Source of the DNA: a virus
IMG/VR virus record: IMGVR_UViG_3300010883_000551
Coordinates: 1 to 22,461 of that record
Reading direction: 5' to 3' (one strand)
Length of the DNA stretch: 22,461 bases
Below the pieces are notes generated by a model. It did no database searches, was not told where the DNA came from, and saw nothing but the letters and a program-made list of their open reading frames with translations. A program made the position numbers and the translations under genes. Below, piece by piece: positions 7,589-16,300 of this stretch. Within the stretch, counting starts at the first letter, position 1. Every line of letters starts with the position of its first letter.

Positions 7589-7608
7589 ATCCTTAAGTAT
7601 CGCTTAAG
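7574..7608 (-). repeat. Cluster of three CTTAAG palindromes forming a hairpin over a start codon
   Basis: CTTAAG occurs at 7574-7579, 7592-7597 and 7603-7608. On the minus strand the second and first copies pair as CTTAAGGAT with ATCC-TTAAG (one bulged base), leaving a 4-base loop AUGC that holds the start codon of the 79-residue gene. A shorter inverted pair, GTATC/GATAC, flanks the third copy at the HD-fold stop codon. The structure could control translation of the downstream gene or be an operator. Confidence 0.5.
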
Positions 7609-8149
7609 ATACACATGTTCTTGCATATTGCACAACTGAAGATAGCAATTGCTTTTGATTTCCGTAATAACGAGACTCTTCTAAGTGTAATCCTTGAGAA
7701 ACTAAAATTGCAGTCCACTCTTCTTGTGTTAGCGATATTCCAAAGTGTTGTAGCAAATATAATGTCCGATGACCCACATTCATCCTGGCACAGTTTTCAT
7801 TAAACTTGTAAGTCTGCCCTAGTTTCTCTCTGTGCCAATCTGAATCTTGATGTATATACATTTCGTGCTCTAAGTCACCTATCCTGCCTAACTCATGTAC
7901 TAAACAGACTTTTACAGCAGACATAGCAATATCTTTACTTGCTAAAGATTTAGCTTTTTGAGCAACTTGAAGTGAAAATTCAATCATTCTACCAGGCTTG
8001 CCTCCCTTTTCTTCTAAGTGAGACAGTGGGCATACAGCCATTCTTTCGCCTAAAGCATCAAACATTTGTTCGATCTTACTAGAATCAAAAACTTTTTTTA
8101 GCAAGCTGAAATACTTTTCGTAATGTTCTAAAATTAAATCGTTATCCAT
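7604..8149 (-). CDS. HD-fold phosphohydrolase-like protein with degenerate active site
   Basis: The 181 residues look like the phage HD-domain family: GGKPGRMIEFSLQV (49-62) takes the place of the usual GG-L-x-EHSL motif. KVCLVHELGRIGDLEHEMYI (80-99) corresponds to FHDIGK-x-GDLE. SDWHREKLGQTYKFNE (103-118), HRTLYLLQHFGISLTQEEW (127-145) and the final YYGNQKQLLSSVVQYA keep the family frame. The metal ligands are changed, though: His of EHSL is Phe (F59), HD is HE (H85-E86), and the late HDG motif is SQG (151-153). So the fold seems kept while metal-dependent hydrolysis is doubtful. Family assignment is from memory of related phage proteins. No ribosome site precedes the ATG at 8149; a promoter-like sequence ends so close that a leaderless message is possible. 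Confidence 0.75.
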   Translation of the reverse strand: MDNDLILEHYEKYFSLLKKVFDSSKIEQMFDALGERMAVCPLSHLEEKGGKPGRMIEFSLQVAQKAKSLASKDIAMSAVKVCLVHELGRIGDLEHEMYIHQDSDWHREKLGQTYKFNENCARMNVGHRTLYLLQHFGISLTQEEWTAILVSQGLHLEESRYYGNQKQLLSSVVQYARTCVS

Positions 8150-8155
8150 ATTAAA

Positions 8156-8184
8156 ATAGTATTAAATTTGACCTAATTGTTCAA
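8156..8184 (-). promoter_or_regulatory. Possible promoter before the HD-fold gene
   Basis: On the minus strand, TTGAAC (complement of 8179-8184) and TACTAT (complement of 8156-8161) are 17 bases apart; each matches the consensus at four of six positions. It lies in the 36-base gap after the upstream gene and has the same -35 hexamer and spacing as the ssb candidate. A start seven bases past the -10 would fall on the A of the ATG. Confidence 0.3.
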
Positions 8185-8185
8185 C

Positions 8186-8734
8186 TTACATTACATAAAC
8201 TGTAATATCGTAATTAGAAGATTGTCCGAACTGAAGGCCGCCCTGAAGGTTTAAGAAACCTGCATTAACAGCAGCAGTAAGAGTATGCGCTAAAAATCTT
8301 ACACCATTTTTTCTATCAAGCTCTCCAAGATTAATCGCGACCATTGCTCTAGAGTCATTTTCTCCTTTCGCAATATCAGATACTTCTCTAGCCCCAACAT
8401 ATGCTCTTGACATAAGAGAATTAGTATGAATTGCCATATTAATAATCTTTAATGTTTGATCTAAGTCTGATCCTGATACTTTTTTTGCAATTCCTAAGTC
8501 TTGTAGAAGACCTTTTGGATCTTTGGCTGCTCGCGAGCCGGCATCAGAAACGAAACGCTTTGATCTGCCGCCAGATCCGAATGCGCCCTTTGTACTAATC
8601 ATACCCTTGACAGATCTTTTTTTCTTGGGTGTTTTCTCTTTTTGTTTATCTACTGTGTCTTCTGATGAGTCTGCTTCTTCAGATAGTAAATTTAGAATAG
8701 ATTTTCTTATAGTTTTTCTAAGTCTTTTTTCCAT
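8186..8734 (-). CDS. Unknown phage protein with basic linker
   Basis: This 182-residue protein is unrecognised. It opens with a basic amphipathic helix (KRLRKTIRKSILNLLSEE, 3-20) followed by a charged low-complexity linker (about 21-45, acidic then KKKR). A compact-looking domain follows, with RFVSDAGSRAAKDPKGLLQD, a helical stretch IINMAIHTNSLMSRAYVGA, RAMVAINLGEL and a terminal strand YDITVYVM. No enzyme motif is visible. I chose the ATG at 8734, four bases after the polymerase stop. A TTG at 8770 overlapping the polymerase has GGAG nine bases upstream and would add 12 residues, so it remains possible. It lies between the polymerase and HD-fold genes; the helix-plus-linker design would suit a docking protein, but that is speculation. 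Confidence 0.75.
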   Translation of the reverse strand: MEKRLRKTIRKSILNLLSEEADSSEDTVDKQKEKTPKKKRSVKGMISTKGAFGSGGRSKRFVSDAGSRAAKDPKGLLQDLGIAKKVSGSDLDQTLKIINMAIHTNSLMSRAYVGAREVSDIAKGENDSRAMVAINLGELDRKNGVRFLAHTLTAAVNAGFLNLQGGLQFGQSSNYDITVYVM

Positions 8735-8738
8735 ATAT

Positions 8739-9896
8739 CTAAATATCAAATCCTGTGACTTTTGCTTCAAATTTCCAATCTCCGACCTTTAAAGTAAGAA
8801 TTCTATTTTTTGTAAGAGTATCGGATGTTTTTTTGTCGCAGTCAACAATTAACGCGTCGTGTATAATGTATAGCGGAATTGCCCCTTCTTTATTATGCTT
8901 GCACCACTCAGAAAATGCTAATATAGATATCTCAGCTGCTGAGCTTTGAAGAAAATAGCTTATCAAAAGTCTTTGATCATTTTCTGGAAGGAAAATTGGT
9001 CTTCCTAAAACATTTCTTAAGTTACTGTTTCTTTGACTGTTTTTCAAAATGCTTTCTAGATTATAGACATCAAAAAATTGCTTTGTTTCTCTAATGATAA
9101 CTCTAGGACTAATAGAATCAGGGAGCGATTTTTTTAAATTCTCTGGGGACTGACCATATAATGAACATAAAGTTATTAACTTTGCTTGATCACGAGTAAC
9201 TTTCCCTTCTAAGATTACTTTCGAAATGTGATCATACACATCAGTAATAGAATCTTTTCCCTGCATATGCAAGGCAATTTTGGGCTCTGCTGATATCAGA
9301 TCTATTTGTAAGATTTTTCCGGAAGAAAACGAACTCTTAAAAGCTTTTCTTGATTTACTGGGCAATGTTAAAATTTGGGGCCCAGATGTAACAACTAGAC
9401 GACCGGTTCTGCTTCCTAACATTCCGTACTCTGTTTTTTTAGCTTTTCCGTCTGGTCCAGGCATTAGCTCTAACATTCTTTGTCCTGTAGGAGCATGTGC
9501 TGTTTTTGTGATAATGTCACGTAAAATGAGTTTATCAACAATAGGTGCAGATAGCTTTCTAAGGAATCGCTTCATTTCTAAATAGGAAACAAGGTACTCT
9601 TCGTTCTCCTTGCAACAGAGGACATTCTGGAGTGTTTCTGTTATACTCTGGAAGTGGTTCTTTACCGTTTCTGCAGGAATTGCCCTTATTAGTTCCATTT
9701 CAGACAAACCGAGAATTTTTTTTATGCTACAGTAACTTTCTGGAAAAACCCTGGCATTTGCACCCGTTAGTTTTAAAAAGCCTATACACTCATCATAAAA
9801 CTCATTATCTGAAAGAATTATTGAAGAAGCAGCTGTTGTATCAACAGATGATATCTTTATCTTGTCAAAATTTGATGTCTGTAATTTTACATCCAT
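8739..9896 (-). CDS. Family A DNA polymerase, compact, no exonuclease domain
   Basis: It is predicted to copy DNA 5' to 3'. The 385 residues carry palm/fingers motifs of Pol I-type enzymes: SRTGRLVVTSGPQILTLPS (162-180), motif A QIDLISAEPK (D199, steric-gate Glu E204), motif B RDQAKLITLCSLYG (R235, K239, Y247), LGRPIFLPE (297-305) and motif C IIHDALIVD (H346, D347). Both metal-binding Asp are kept, so activity is plausible. Differences are Phe to Leu in motif B, HDE to HDA in motif C, and Lys where motif A usually ends in Arg. Only about 160 residues precede TGRL, so there is no 3'-5' exonuclease domain. I chose the ATG at 9896; a TTG two codons earlier is possible. Neither has a clear ribosome site. 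It sits between structural genes and small genes rather than beside the helicase. Confidence 0.9.
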   Translation of the reverse strand: MDVKLQTSNFDKIKISSVDTTAASSIILSDNEFYDECIGFLKLTGANARVFPESYCSIKKILGLSEMELIRAIPAETVKNHFQSITETLQNVLCCKENEEYLVSYLEMKRFLRKLSAPIVDKLILRDIITKTAHAPTGQRMLELMPGPDGKAKKTEYGMLGSRTGRLVVTSGPQILTLPSKSRKAFKSSFSSGKILQIDLISAEPKIALHMQGKDSITDVYDHISKVILEGKVTRDQAKLITLCSLYGQSPENLKKSLPDSISPRVIIRETKQFFDVYNLESILKNSQRNSNLRNVLGRPIFLPENDQRLLISYFLQSSAAEISILAFSEWCKHNKEGAIPLYIIHDALIVDCDKKTSDTLTKNRILTLKVGDWKFEAKVTGFDI

Positions 9897-9935
9897 ATAC
9901 AATTAAAACAGTTTACTTGAAAAAGTACAGTATGA

Positions 9936-12900
9936 TTACTCTAAATTTTTTGCGTAAGTCCCTATTATCTGTCTTAATGTTTTATCAATCGGAATATCTA
10001 TATCGCTATTTTGGACTTTTGTAAATTTACACTTTGTCTTAAAACCGCCAGGTTCAACAGTATGCTCTACAGCGCCCACCATATAGACACCGTCGACGTC
10101 TGTCCCTGTGCCTATGTCTAAGTAATAAGTCTGTCCATTGGCCAAGTAAGGACACCCTAACATATCAGCATCAGCCTCTACTGGCATGGTTGTAAAACTA
10201 GAAGGATCTTCTCCTTCTGCACGTGCCACACCTGCTTTCATGAGTTCACTTCCACGTTTCTTTGAAGACGTTCGAAGGCTTTTCTCAGCTGGATTTTGTA
10301 TAGTTTGAATTTGTAGTCTTTCTAGCGCAGTGTTGGCTCCTCCGTAAATGATAGTTGGCTGCAGCTCAGTCAGCATTGACTTTATCTTTATGAAGTCAGG
10401 CTGCACAACCATAAAATTATCTCCAACCTCTGTAGCAAATTGTGCGCCTGTGTAGCCCGAGAGCTTTGCAGTCAAAGAGCTGTCAATAGGTAAGACGACG
10501 TTTGCACCGTCTGGTCCTAACTTTTCTAAATACTGATCGTAATTAGCTCCGTGATTAGAGCAGTAAGGATATCCGCCGGGTGTTGCGCCCAGTTTGGTCA
10601 TGTCCGCGGAATTATTTCGTTTGCTAGGCTGGAAAACCATGCCTTTTCCCAAAGCTTCAAATATATCTTTAAATACTCTTTGGCCCGGGTCGATTGTTTT
10701 CTCATCATAGACGTGTATTTTCAGAATCGGAGCACCTACGGCGCCATACTCAGTAACAGTTTCTCTACTGGGTACAACTTCTGTTTTAATAGAAAGTCTG
10801 ACTGGTGAAAAAGTGCTATCCAGGGGGTTTTCTGAGTCATAGATAGTTTTCATATTTGCATTAATCTTTCCTCTTGATGGCCCTCGTCCGTATGCTCCTA
10901 CTGTTTTGTTTGATATTAAAACTTCAAGAAAAGACACAAAATCCGAGATAGACATATTGTTATTTCTTTTCATAATGTCTTTTACACCCTTCTCAAAATC
11001 GCTCATTAAGATGGGAAAAGATGCAAGATTGAAATCGTGGGCGCCGCCGGCATTGTGATTACAAGCATAAAAAATTGTCTGGATTTCTCGAGGTGTAGAA
11101 GATATGCGAAGTGGGCTTATCATAAACCAATGAAGTAACTTCCCCAAAGAAGCGTAAGTAGAGTTCTTACCGCCGCCGGCTCCTGGGCCCGGTTTTTTGT
11201 GGTTATTACCAAGACAGGCCGGTCTTAAAAAAGGATCAGGCTTTTGTTTAAATTGACTTAGTAAAGCATTGAGTGCTTTTATGCCGCTAGGCGGGGATTT
11301 GGGAGAGTAGGTTCCGTCATGTCTAAAAAAAGCTTTCTCCATCACGGCTATATCTTCTTCACTTACAATTTGTTTTTCTTCAATCGCATCGAGAAACTTT
11401 CGTATCGCCATCTTGGCCTCGAGCGTATCAGGAATATAACCAGTGCCATCTACAGTCAACGACGGCAAAACGGTCTGGATTAGTGCGGTGCCTTTTTTAC
11501 TGCCGCCTGCTGTTTGAAAAAGAGCAGATGATATAACAGAATTTGTTCTACTCAGCAGGCCTGAATATGCATCTGCAGGGGTGTCTTCATCGCTTGGTCC
11601 AGAAGTTATTTGTCTTACGTGTTTGTCTAGACCCATTACAGAAGTCTGAAGGTCTACATCAATTGATATTTCGCCTGAGTCTTCGAAACTAAATCTCACA
11701 TTATTAGGTTCGTATACTTTAGTAACCTTCATTAAGCCTAAAATATCACCAAAACGTGCGCTAGCGTTAGCATCTGACGGTCTATCCAGATGAAGCACAG
11801 ACGGGTGTGACCATCCGTAAGTTACACAAATTTGAGTTGTATTAAATGCAGAGGGTGAAACTAATCCAGAAATTTCTCCCAAACGACTTCGATCGTGTAG
11901 TTTGAGTCTTAGAGATGCAATTTCATCAACAATGGCCTTGTATCCGCCGGCACCAGAAGATTTTGAGTCTGTCTGACTTTTTAGCAGAGTTTTAGTTTTA
12001 AAAGAAAGTACACTCATAAAAGGTCGAAATGGATCTTTGATTCCAGATGACATGGCTGTGTTATGAATACCATTTTTTTCAAACGAAGTAGAATTCCTAT
12101 CAGCATTTACTAATGATTGTGGCCACGTGAAAAGATCCATACCACCAATAGCAGAAAATTGAGATGCACCAATATCGGCCTGCTCCTGAGTCAGTTTGGT
12201 GCTCTTTCCGTTAGGAAAGCCTTGCCATTCTGCTAAGGCCATATTCTCCAATCCTTCAGACCAACCTCCTGCTGGGTGAGCGTGGACATCTTTAGCAAGA
12301 TCGCCTAATATCCACTTGTATGAAGACATAGGGGGTGAAGGAATGGTTTCAGAACCTTCATCGGCCTCGTGAGGCTGATATGAAGCTAAAATCGCTACTT
12401 CCAAATAGGGTACGCAGAGGTTCATTTCTGATGGTGGGATTCCGTTGAGGAACAAAGAGACAATATCACTTTGTGTGTGAGATGGAGAGCCCGCGGGTGG
12501 AAATATTTGAATTGCTGTGCACTTTGGAAGTGTTTTTGCCATATCATCGTCTAGATTGGGCATCATATCTGCTGTAGTAAAATATGCGAGCTCTGGTGAC
12601 CCTGCGCCCTGGAACACAGCTGGGGCGCTGCCGAGAGCCTTTCCATAACCTGCATGAAGCATACCCATAGCACCGTCACCGGACAGCTGTTCGACTTCGA
12701 CATCGAATTTATCAGGATAGACAAGCATTGGCCCTGCCAATGATAGCACGGTGTTTTCATTGAGTGCGATGTCGTCGCCGAGGCCATCTCCGGACAGAAA
12801 TTCAACATTTTCTTTTAGAATGCCGGCTGTTGTAGGGGTAGATTCTCCCGAACCACAGATAGCACTAAAAGTTCCCTGGAGTCTACTAAGACTATCTTCT

Positions 12901-13100
12901 CCAGCGCTATCAACCGTGTCTACGACTTCTTCTCCGCCTCCGATCCATTCCGGCCATTCCCACGATCCACGGTTGACCATGGTAAATTGGCCAGGTGGCA
13001 GGTTAGAAATACCAATTCCGCCCGTTCCGTTAATGCCATAAAAGCGTCCTAACTGAAGCACAGCCTTTCTAAGTCTTGATTTCGGATAATCTTTTGGCAC
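9936..13100 (-). CDS. Baseplate hub-like virion structural protein
   Basis: This is a large protein (1054 residues from the chosen start), probably part of the tail tip or baseplate hub. The best clue is the C-terminus: GCPYLANGQTYYLDIGTGTD, then GVYMVGAVEHTVEPGGFKTK. This resembles the ends of gpD/gp27-type hub proteins, where a GQ-x-x-YID strand precedes a Y-x-V-x-x-V-x-H segment. The middle is Gly/Ser/Pro-rich with GPGAGGGKNS (about 640) and no enzyme motif I can name. The start is a GTG at 13100 that overlaps the preceding stop by one base (TAGTG), as expected for coupled translation. The longer TTG reading from 13175 would overlap the LysM gene by 76 bases and has no ribosome site. The N-terminal residues KSRLRKAVLQLGRFYGI look like a genuine start. 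Confidence 0.75.
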   Translation of the reverse strand: MPKDYPKSRLRKAVLQLGRFYGINGTGGIGISNLPPGQFTMVNRGSWEWPEWIGGGEEVVDTVDSAGEDSLSRLQGTFSAICGSGESTPTTAGILKENVEFLSGDGLGDDIALNENTVLSLAGPMLVYPDKFDVEVEQLSGDGAMGMLHAGYGKALGSAPAVFQGAGSPELAYFTTADMMPNLDDDMAKTLPKCTAIQIFPPAGSPSHTQSDIVSLFLNGIPPSEMNLCVPYLEVAILASYQPHEADEGSETIPSPPMSSYKWILGDLAKDVHAHPAGGWSEGLENMALAEWQGFPNGKSTKLTQEQADIGASQFSAIGGMDLFTWPQSLVNADRNSTSFEKNGIHNTAMSSGIKDPFRPFMSVLSFKTKTLLKSQTDSKSSGAGGYKAIVDEIASLRLKLHDRSRLGEISGLVSPSAFNTTQICVTYGWSHPSVLHLDRPSDANASARFGDILGLMKVTKVYEPNNVRFSFEDSGEISIDVDLQTSVMGLDKHVRQITSGPSDEDTPADAYSGLLSRTNSVISSALFQTAGGSKKGTALIQTVLPSLTVDGTGYIPDTLEAKMAIRKFLDAIEEKQIVSEEDIAVMEKAFFRHDGTYSPKSPPSGIKALNALLSQFKQKPDPFLRPACLGNNHKKPGPGAGGGKNSTYASLGKLLHWFMISPLRISSTPREIQTIFYACNHNAGGAHDFNLASFPILMSDFEKGVKDIMKRNNNMSISDFVSFLEVLISNKTVGAYGRGPSRGKINANMKTIYDSENPLDSTFSPVRLSIKTEVVPSRETVTEYGAVGAPILKIHVYDEKTIDPGQRVFKDIFEALGKGMVFQPSKRNNSADMTKLGATPGGYPYCSNHGANYDQYLEKLGPDGANVVLPIDSSLTAKLSGYTGAQFATEVGDNFMVVQPDFIKIKSMLTELQPTIIYGGANTALERLQIQTIQNPAEKSLRTSSKKRGSELMKAGVARAEGEDPSSFTTMPVEADADMLGCPYLANGQTYYLDIGTGTDVDGVYMVGAVEHTVEPGGFKTKCKFTKVQNSDIDIPIDKTLRQIIGTYAKNLE

Positions 13101-13393
13101 TATGCAAGACTCTGTATGTCTATTATATTCTTCGGTATTTTGATGATAGTGCCTGGTGGAGTTTGCATTGCCCAACCAATATTACTGCACGCTGCAATTA
13201 CCCACCAGAGACGGCCGTCTCCCCATTCACTTGCAGCTATTTGGTCTAACCTTTGTCCAACTTTGAGTGTTAAAACTTTATATGGTATTTGTCCGGCGCG
13301 CATGCGTTTTCTTATCTCAGAAACAACTCGAGCTGTTTTCAGTATTGTTCCGCCTCTTATCGGGGTATCGTTTTGGTATCTTGAAAATGACAT
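13100..13393 (-). CDS. LysM-type baseplate protein, T4 gp53/tail protein X-like
   Basis: This is a 97-residue protein. Residues 38-89 form a LysM-like unit as found in baseplate wedge gp53 and tail protein X: YKVLTLKVGQRLDQIAASEW, GDGRLWWVIAACSNI and the closing PPGTIIKIPKN. In these families the small domain sits at the tail tip and links hub and wedge parts. The N-terminal 37 residues are basic (RKRMRAGQ). The ATG at 13393 has AGGA nine bases upstream, within the last codons of the preceding gene, and the stop overlaps the hub gene GTG. Placement between two giant structural genes fits a baseplate role. gp53-like versus tail X-like cannot be settled by eye. Confidence 0.85.
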   Translation of the reverse strand: MSFSRYQNDTPIRGGTILKTARVVSEIRKRMRAGQIPYKVLTLKVGQRLDQIAASEWGDGRLWWVIAACSNIGWAMQTPPGTIIKIPKNIIDIQSLA

Positions 13394-13399
13394 TTGCTA

Positions 13400-16300
13400 T
13401 TATCCTGGTGGTTCCACCACTGGAGGAAGATAAGATATTGCAGCCTTAGCTTTATCCTGTACTTTTATAAGTTTCTCGTCAGCCGAAATAAAGTCATTAG
13501 AGTTCTCCATAGATTGAACTCCGACAGGATGTGACGGTGCAAACATTTGGCCGAATTCGTCCAGACCAAGTGGGAAGTCGTGAACTGGTGCAAATGAAAT
13601 TGTTACGTCGACGACTTTGGGTGCTCGAAGCCCTTTATCTTGGGCACCTTGCTCGAATGTGGTTCCCCAAAGCTTATCATTATAGCCTAGCGACATTTGC
13701 TGAATAAACCCGGCAAGGCCTTTTCCTCCCGAGGATTTAAAGGCTCTTATAAGCGGATTGCCGTCGCCTAAGAAGGTTCCCAATTCTTCCGAGGATCTGC
13801 CGTCAGCCCCACCAAGGGCATCAACTTCCGCGGTGGCAGCTATGAAATTTGCCCCTGCTGGGCCGAGGCTGGCGTGGTGCTCGTTAGCAAAAGCGTCAAT
13901 ATTTTCTGCAGTCATGAATTCAGTTAATTTCCATGCAATAGGACACTCGCCGAGTGTGTCTCTAGCAATGAAGACGAGCATTGTGGCTGCTGGAGGGAAC
14001 GGAGGCGGAAAAGTCGGTCCGGCATCGGCCATGTTCGCATCAAAGAACTCTAAAAGAGGCTCTCCGCCTAACGCCATTGCTGATACTCTATCTACAATCA
14101 CCTCAGCGATATTGATACTCCATCCAGCTACAGATCTTTCCACTTCTTCTTCGGCGTTGATGGGGTCTGGGACGTTTATTTTTCCTACTTCAATCAAAGT
14201 TTCAAGCGTTGCTTTTACAGCGTGGCGACAGACAAATGTAACCAAATTAGTTTTCTTTGAAGGAGGTATTGACAGCGACGGCATGCCGCCGCCGGTGCCA
14301 TCGACGGTACAGTAAACAACTGTCCCTTTCTTAAGAACAACTGGGAAGGCCTTGATGTCGTCTTTGATGTCCAAAACTTGCGGGAGTGGAATGGGATCCA
14401 CCAAGATGAGACCAGCGTCTGAGGTGAGTTTACCGGATTTCATAAACGTAAAGTCCAAAGAGCTTTTGTATTTTCCTCTGATCCTTTTTCTTGATGAGTT
14501 TAACGTGCTTATAGCAGTTGCAAATGCTTTCTGGTCCTCAGCAGCGATTTCAGGAGGTGCTGTGAGCGTTTCAGCACCTCCGAAAATTCTTTCAAATGAT
14601 CTTTGCGAAGAGTTTGATCCTAAGACATCGCCAAGACGGATTCTCACTAAAGGTGAAGCTGCAACTGTCTGAGAGAAAGGTTGTATAAATGGCTTTCCGT
14701 CGGACATGACGCGTTTAATCCCTCTGTCTCTTTGTGGATAGCACATCGCGACTAATCTATTAATAACATACCACATATACTCATGGTCAGGTCCGTTCAT
14801 CGCGACGAGAGTAAATGTAAACCCTACATTTCTTGTAGTCTTAGTGTAAATATGAACAGGATCTGTTCTTCCAAACCCGTGTGAAGTCCCGTATTCAGCA
14901 TTAAAATCATCTTGTATGTCTGAGACAAACGCAGGCAAAGAAATAATCTCATTTGTTCTCACATCATGAATAGAAAAGGGAACGTACTCCCCGTCAATTC
15001 TTGATTCTACTTCTTCGAGCTCTTCAGGAGTCATTCTTCTTGCAGCAGGAAGCTCTTCGACACCAGCAATAATTCCGTTGGGATTATTTATGTCGTTCAG
15101 ATCAGATATTGACGCGTTTATACTAATATCACTCCACGGGCCGACGAAGAGTGCAGAATTAAATGTATGTAAAGAATGTGTACCGACGACTGTTCCAGCA
15201 GGATTGTGCCATCGTGTCATAAGAGTTCTGTTTCCAGGTGTGAGTCTTTGCTCAACAGACTGTCTTTGAAGAGGTATTACTGTTCCTCCGTGTGCTATTT
15301 GTCCTGGATTTCTTGATTGTCGATGGAGCCATCCAATCCAAGCTGACAGGAAGAAAAAGCGTATTGTTTTACTAGTAAATATTGTTTTAATAAAAGCTAG
15401 GGCAGATGTAACATTGTTTGCGCCACCTGATCCACCGATTCTATTGAAAGCGGTTGCTACATCGTCCCAGTCGCCCATCACACGTCTAGACATAACTACA
15501 TAGAAACCCGGGCCAAACATAAGATTGATAAGTGCTTCAACAATATCACCCATAATGTCAGCAAACTTGCCACCGGTGAAAGGTACGCCGTATAACACAA
15601 GAATACCTACAAGGATATCAAAGAATCCAAATTCGGGCATTCTTGGAATTCCAAATATTTGCAAAAATTTTGCTACAAACCCACGACCCTTGACAGGAGC
15701 CCCGCTGCCGAACGTCATATTCCACGGTTCTTCAGGTATATTTCTATTGCCTTGGCCTGGTATAATGAGGAGTATCGACATTGCAAGAGTAAAGATAAAG
15801 CCCATGACGGCCATGAATAGCATGCTTGTAATTGCTGCGAAGACCATACCCAAAGAAATAAAGTCGCCAAAAGGCTCAGAGGGGTTGTTTAAGTTACCGT
15901 AAGAGCTGCCGCCGGCTTTCGAACCGAGATTGTTTGGGTCTGGTAAAAAGTCTGCTGCGGATTGCTTGTTTGGCCCGTTTGATCCGTAAGATTTGACAGC
16001 AATAATATCATCGTCAGCAGAGCCTTTCCACACAGCGCCAAAAGCACCCGCTGCTTTCGTGGCACGGATTCTTAATTTATCAATGGGTAAAAGATTTCCT
16101 TCTCCAACGGAGATCCCGAATATATGTGGCCCGCCGGATTGGAGCCCGAAAGGCTTTATAATCATGGATGCTGCAGCGAGACCAAAGCCTTTATCATAGA
16201 TGTCCTGAGCAGCTGACTTGGCTGTGGCGTCGTCTGCATTTGATGCTTTGAGCAGCAACTGAATGGCTGCTTTTCTTAGACCGCGGACAGTTACAGATGT

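Noticed and set aside
9632-10024. Plus-strand open frame (130 codons) across the polymerase/hub junction
   Set aside because: It is antisense to the polymerase N-terminus and the hub C-terminus, both well supported. It has no ribosome site and no recognisable motif.
13101-13175. Hub protein start at the upstream TTG (13175)
   Set aside because: It would overlap the LysM gene by 76 bases without a ribosome site, and the 25 extra residues read like out-of-frame LysM sequence. The GTG at 13100 is the better start.
13758-14315. Long plus-strand open frame (185 codons) opposite the giant structural gene
   Set aside because: It mirrors the third-position pattern of the minus-strand gene, is low in complexity (Ser/Pro/Ala-rich), has no ribosome site and shows no domain. 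It is best explained as a shadow of the real gene.
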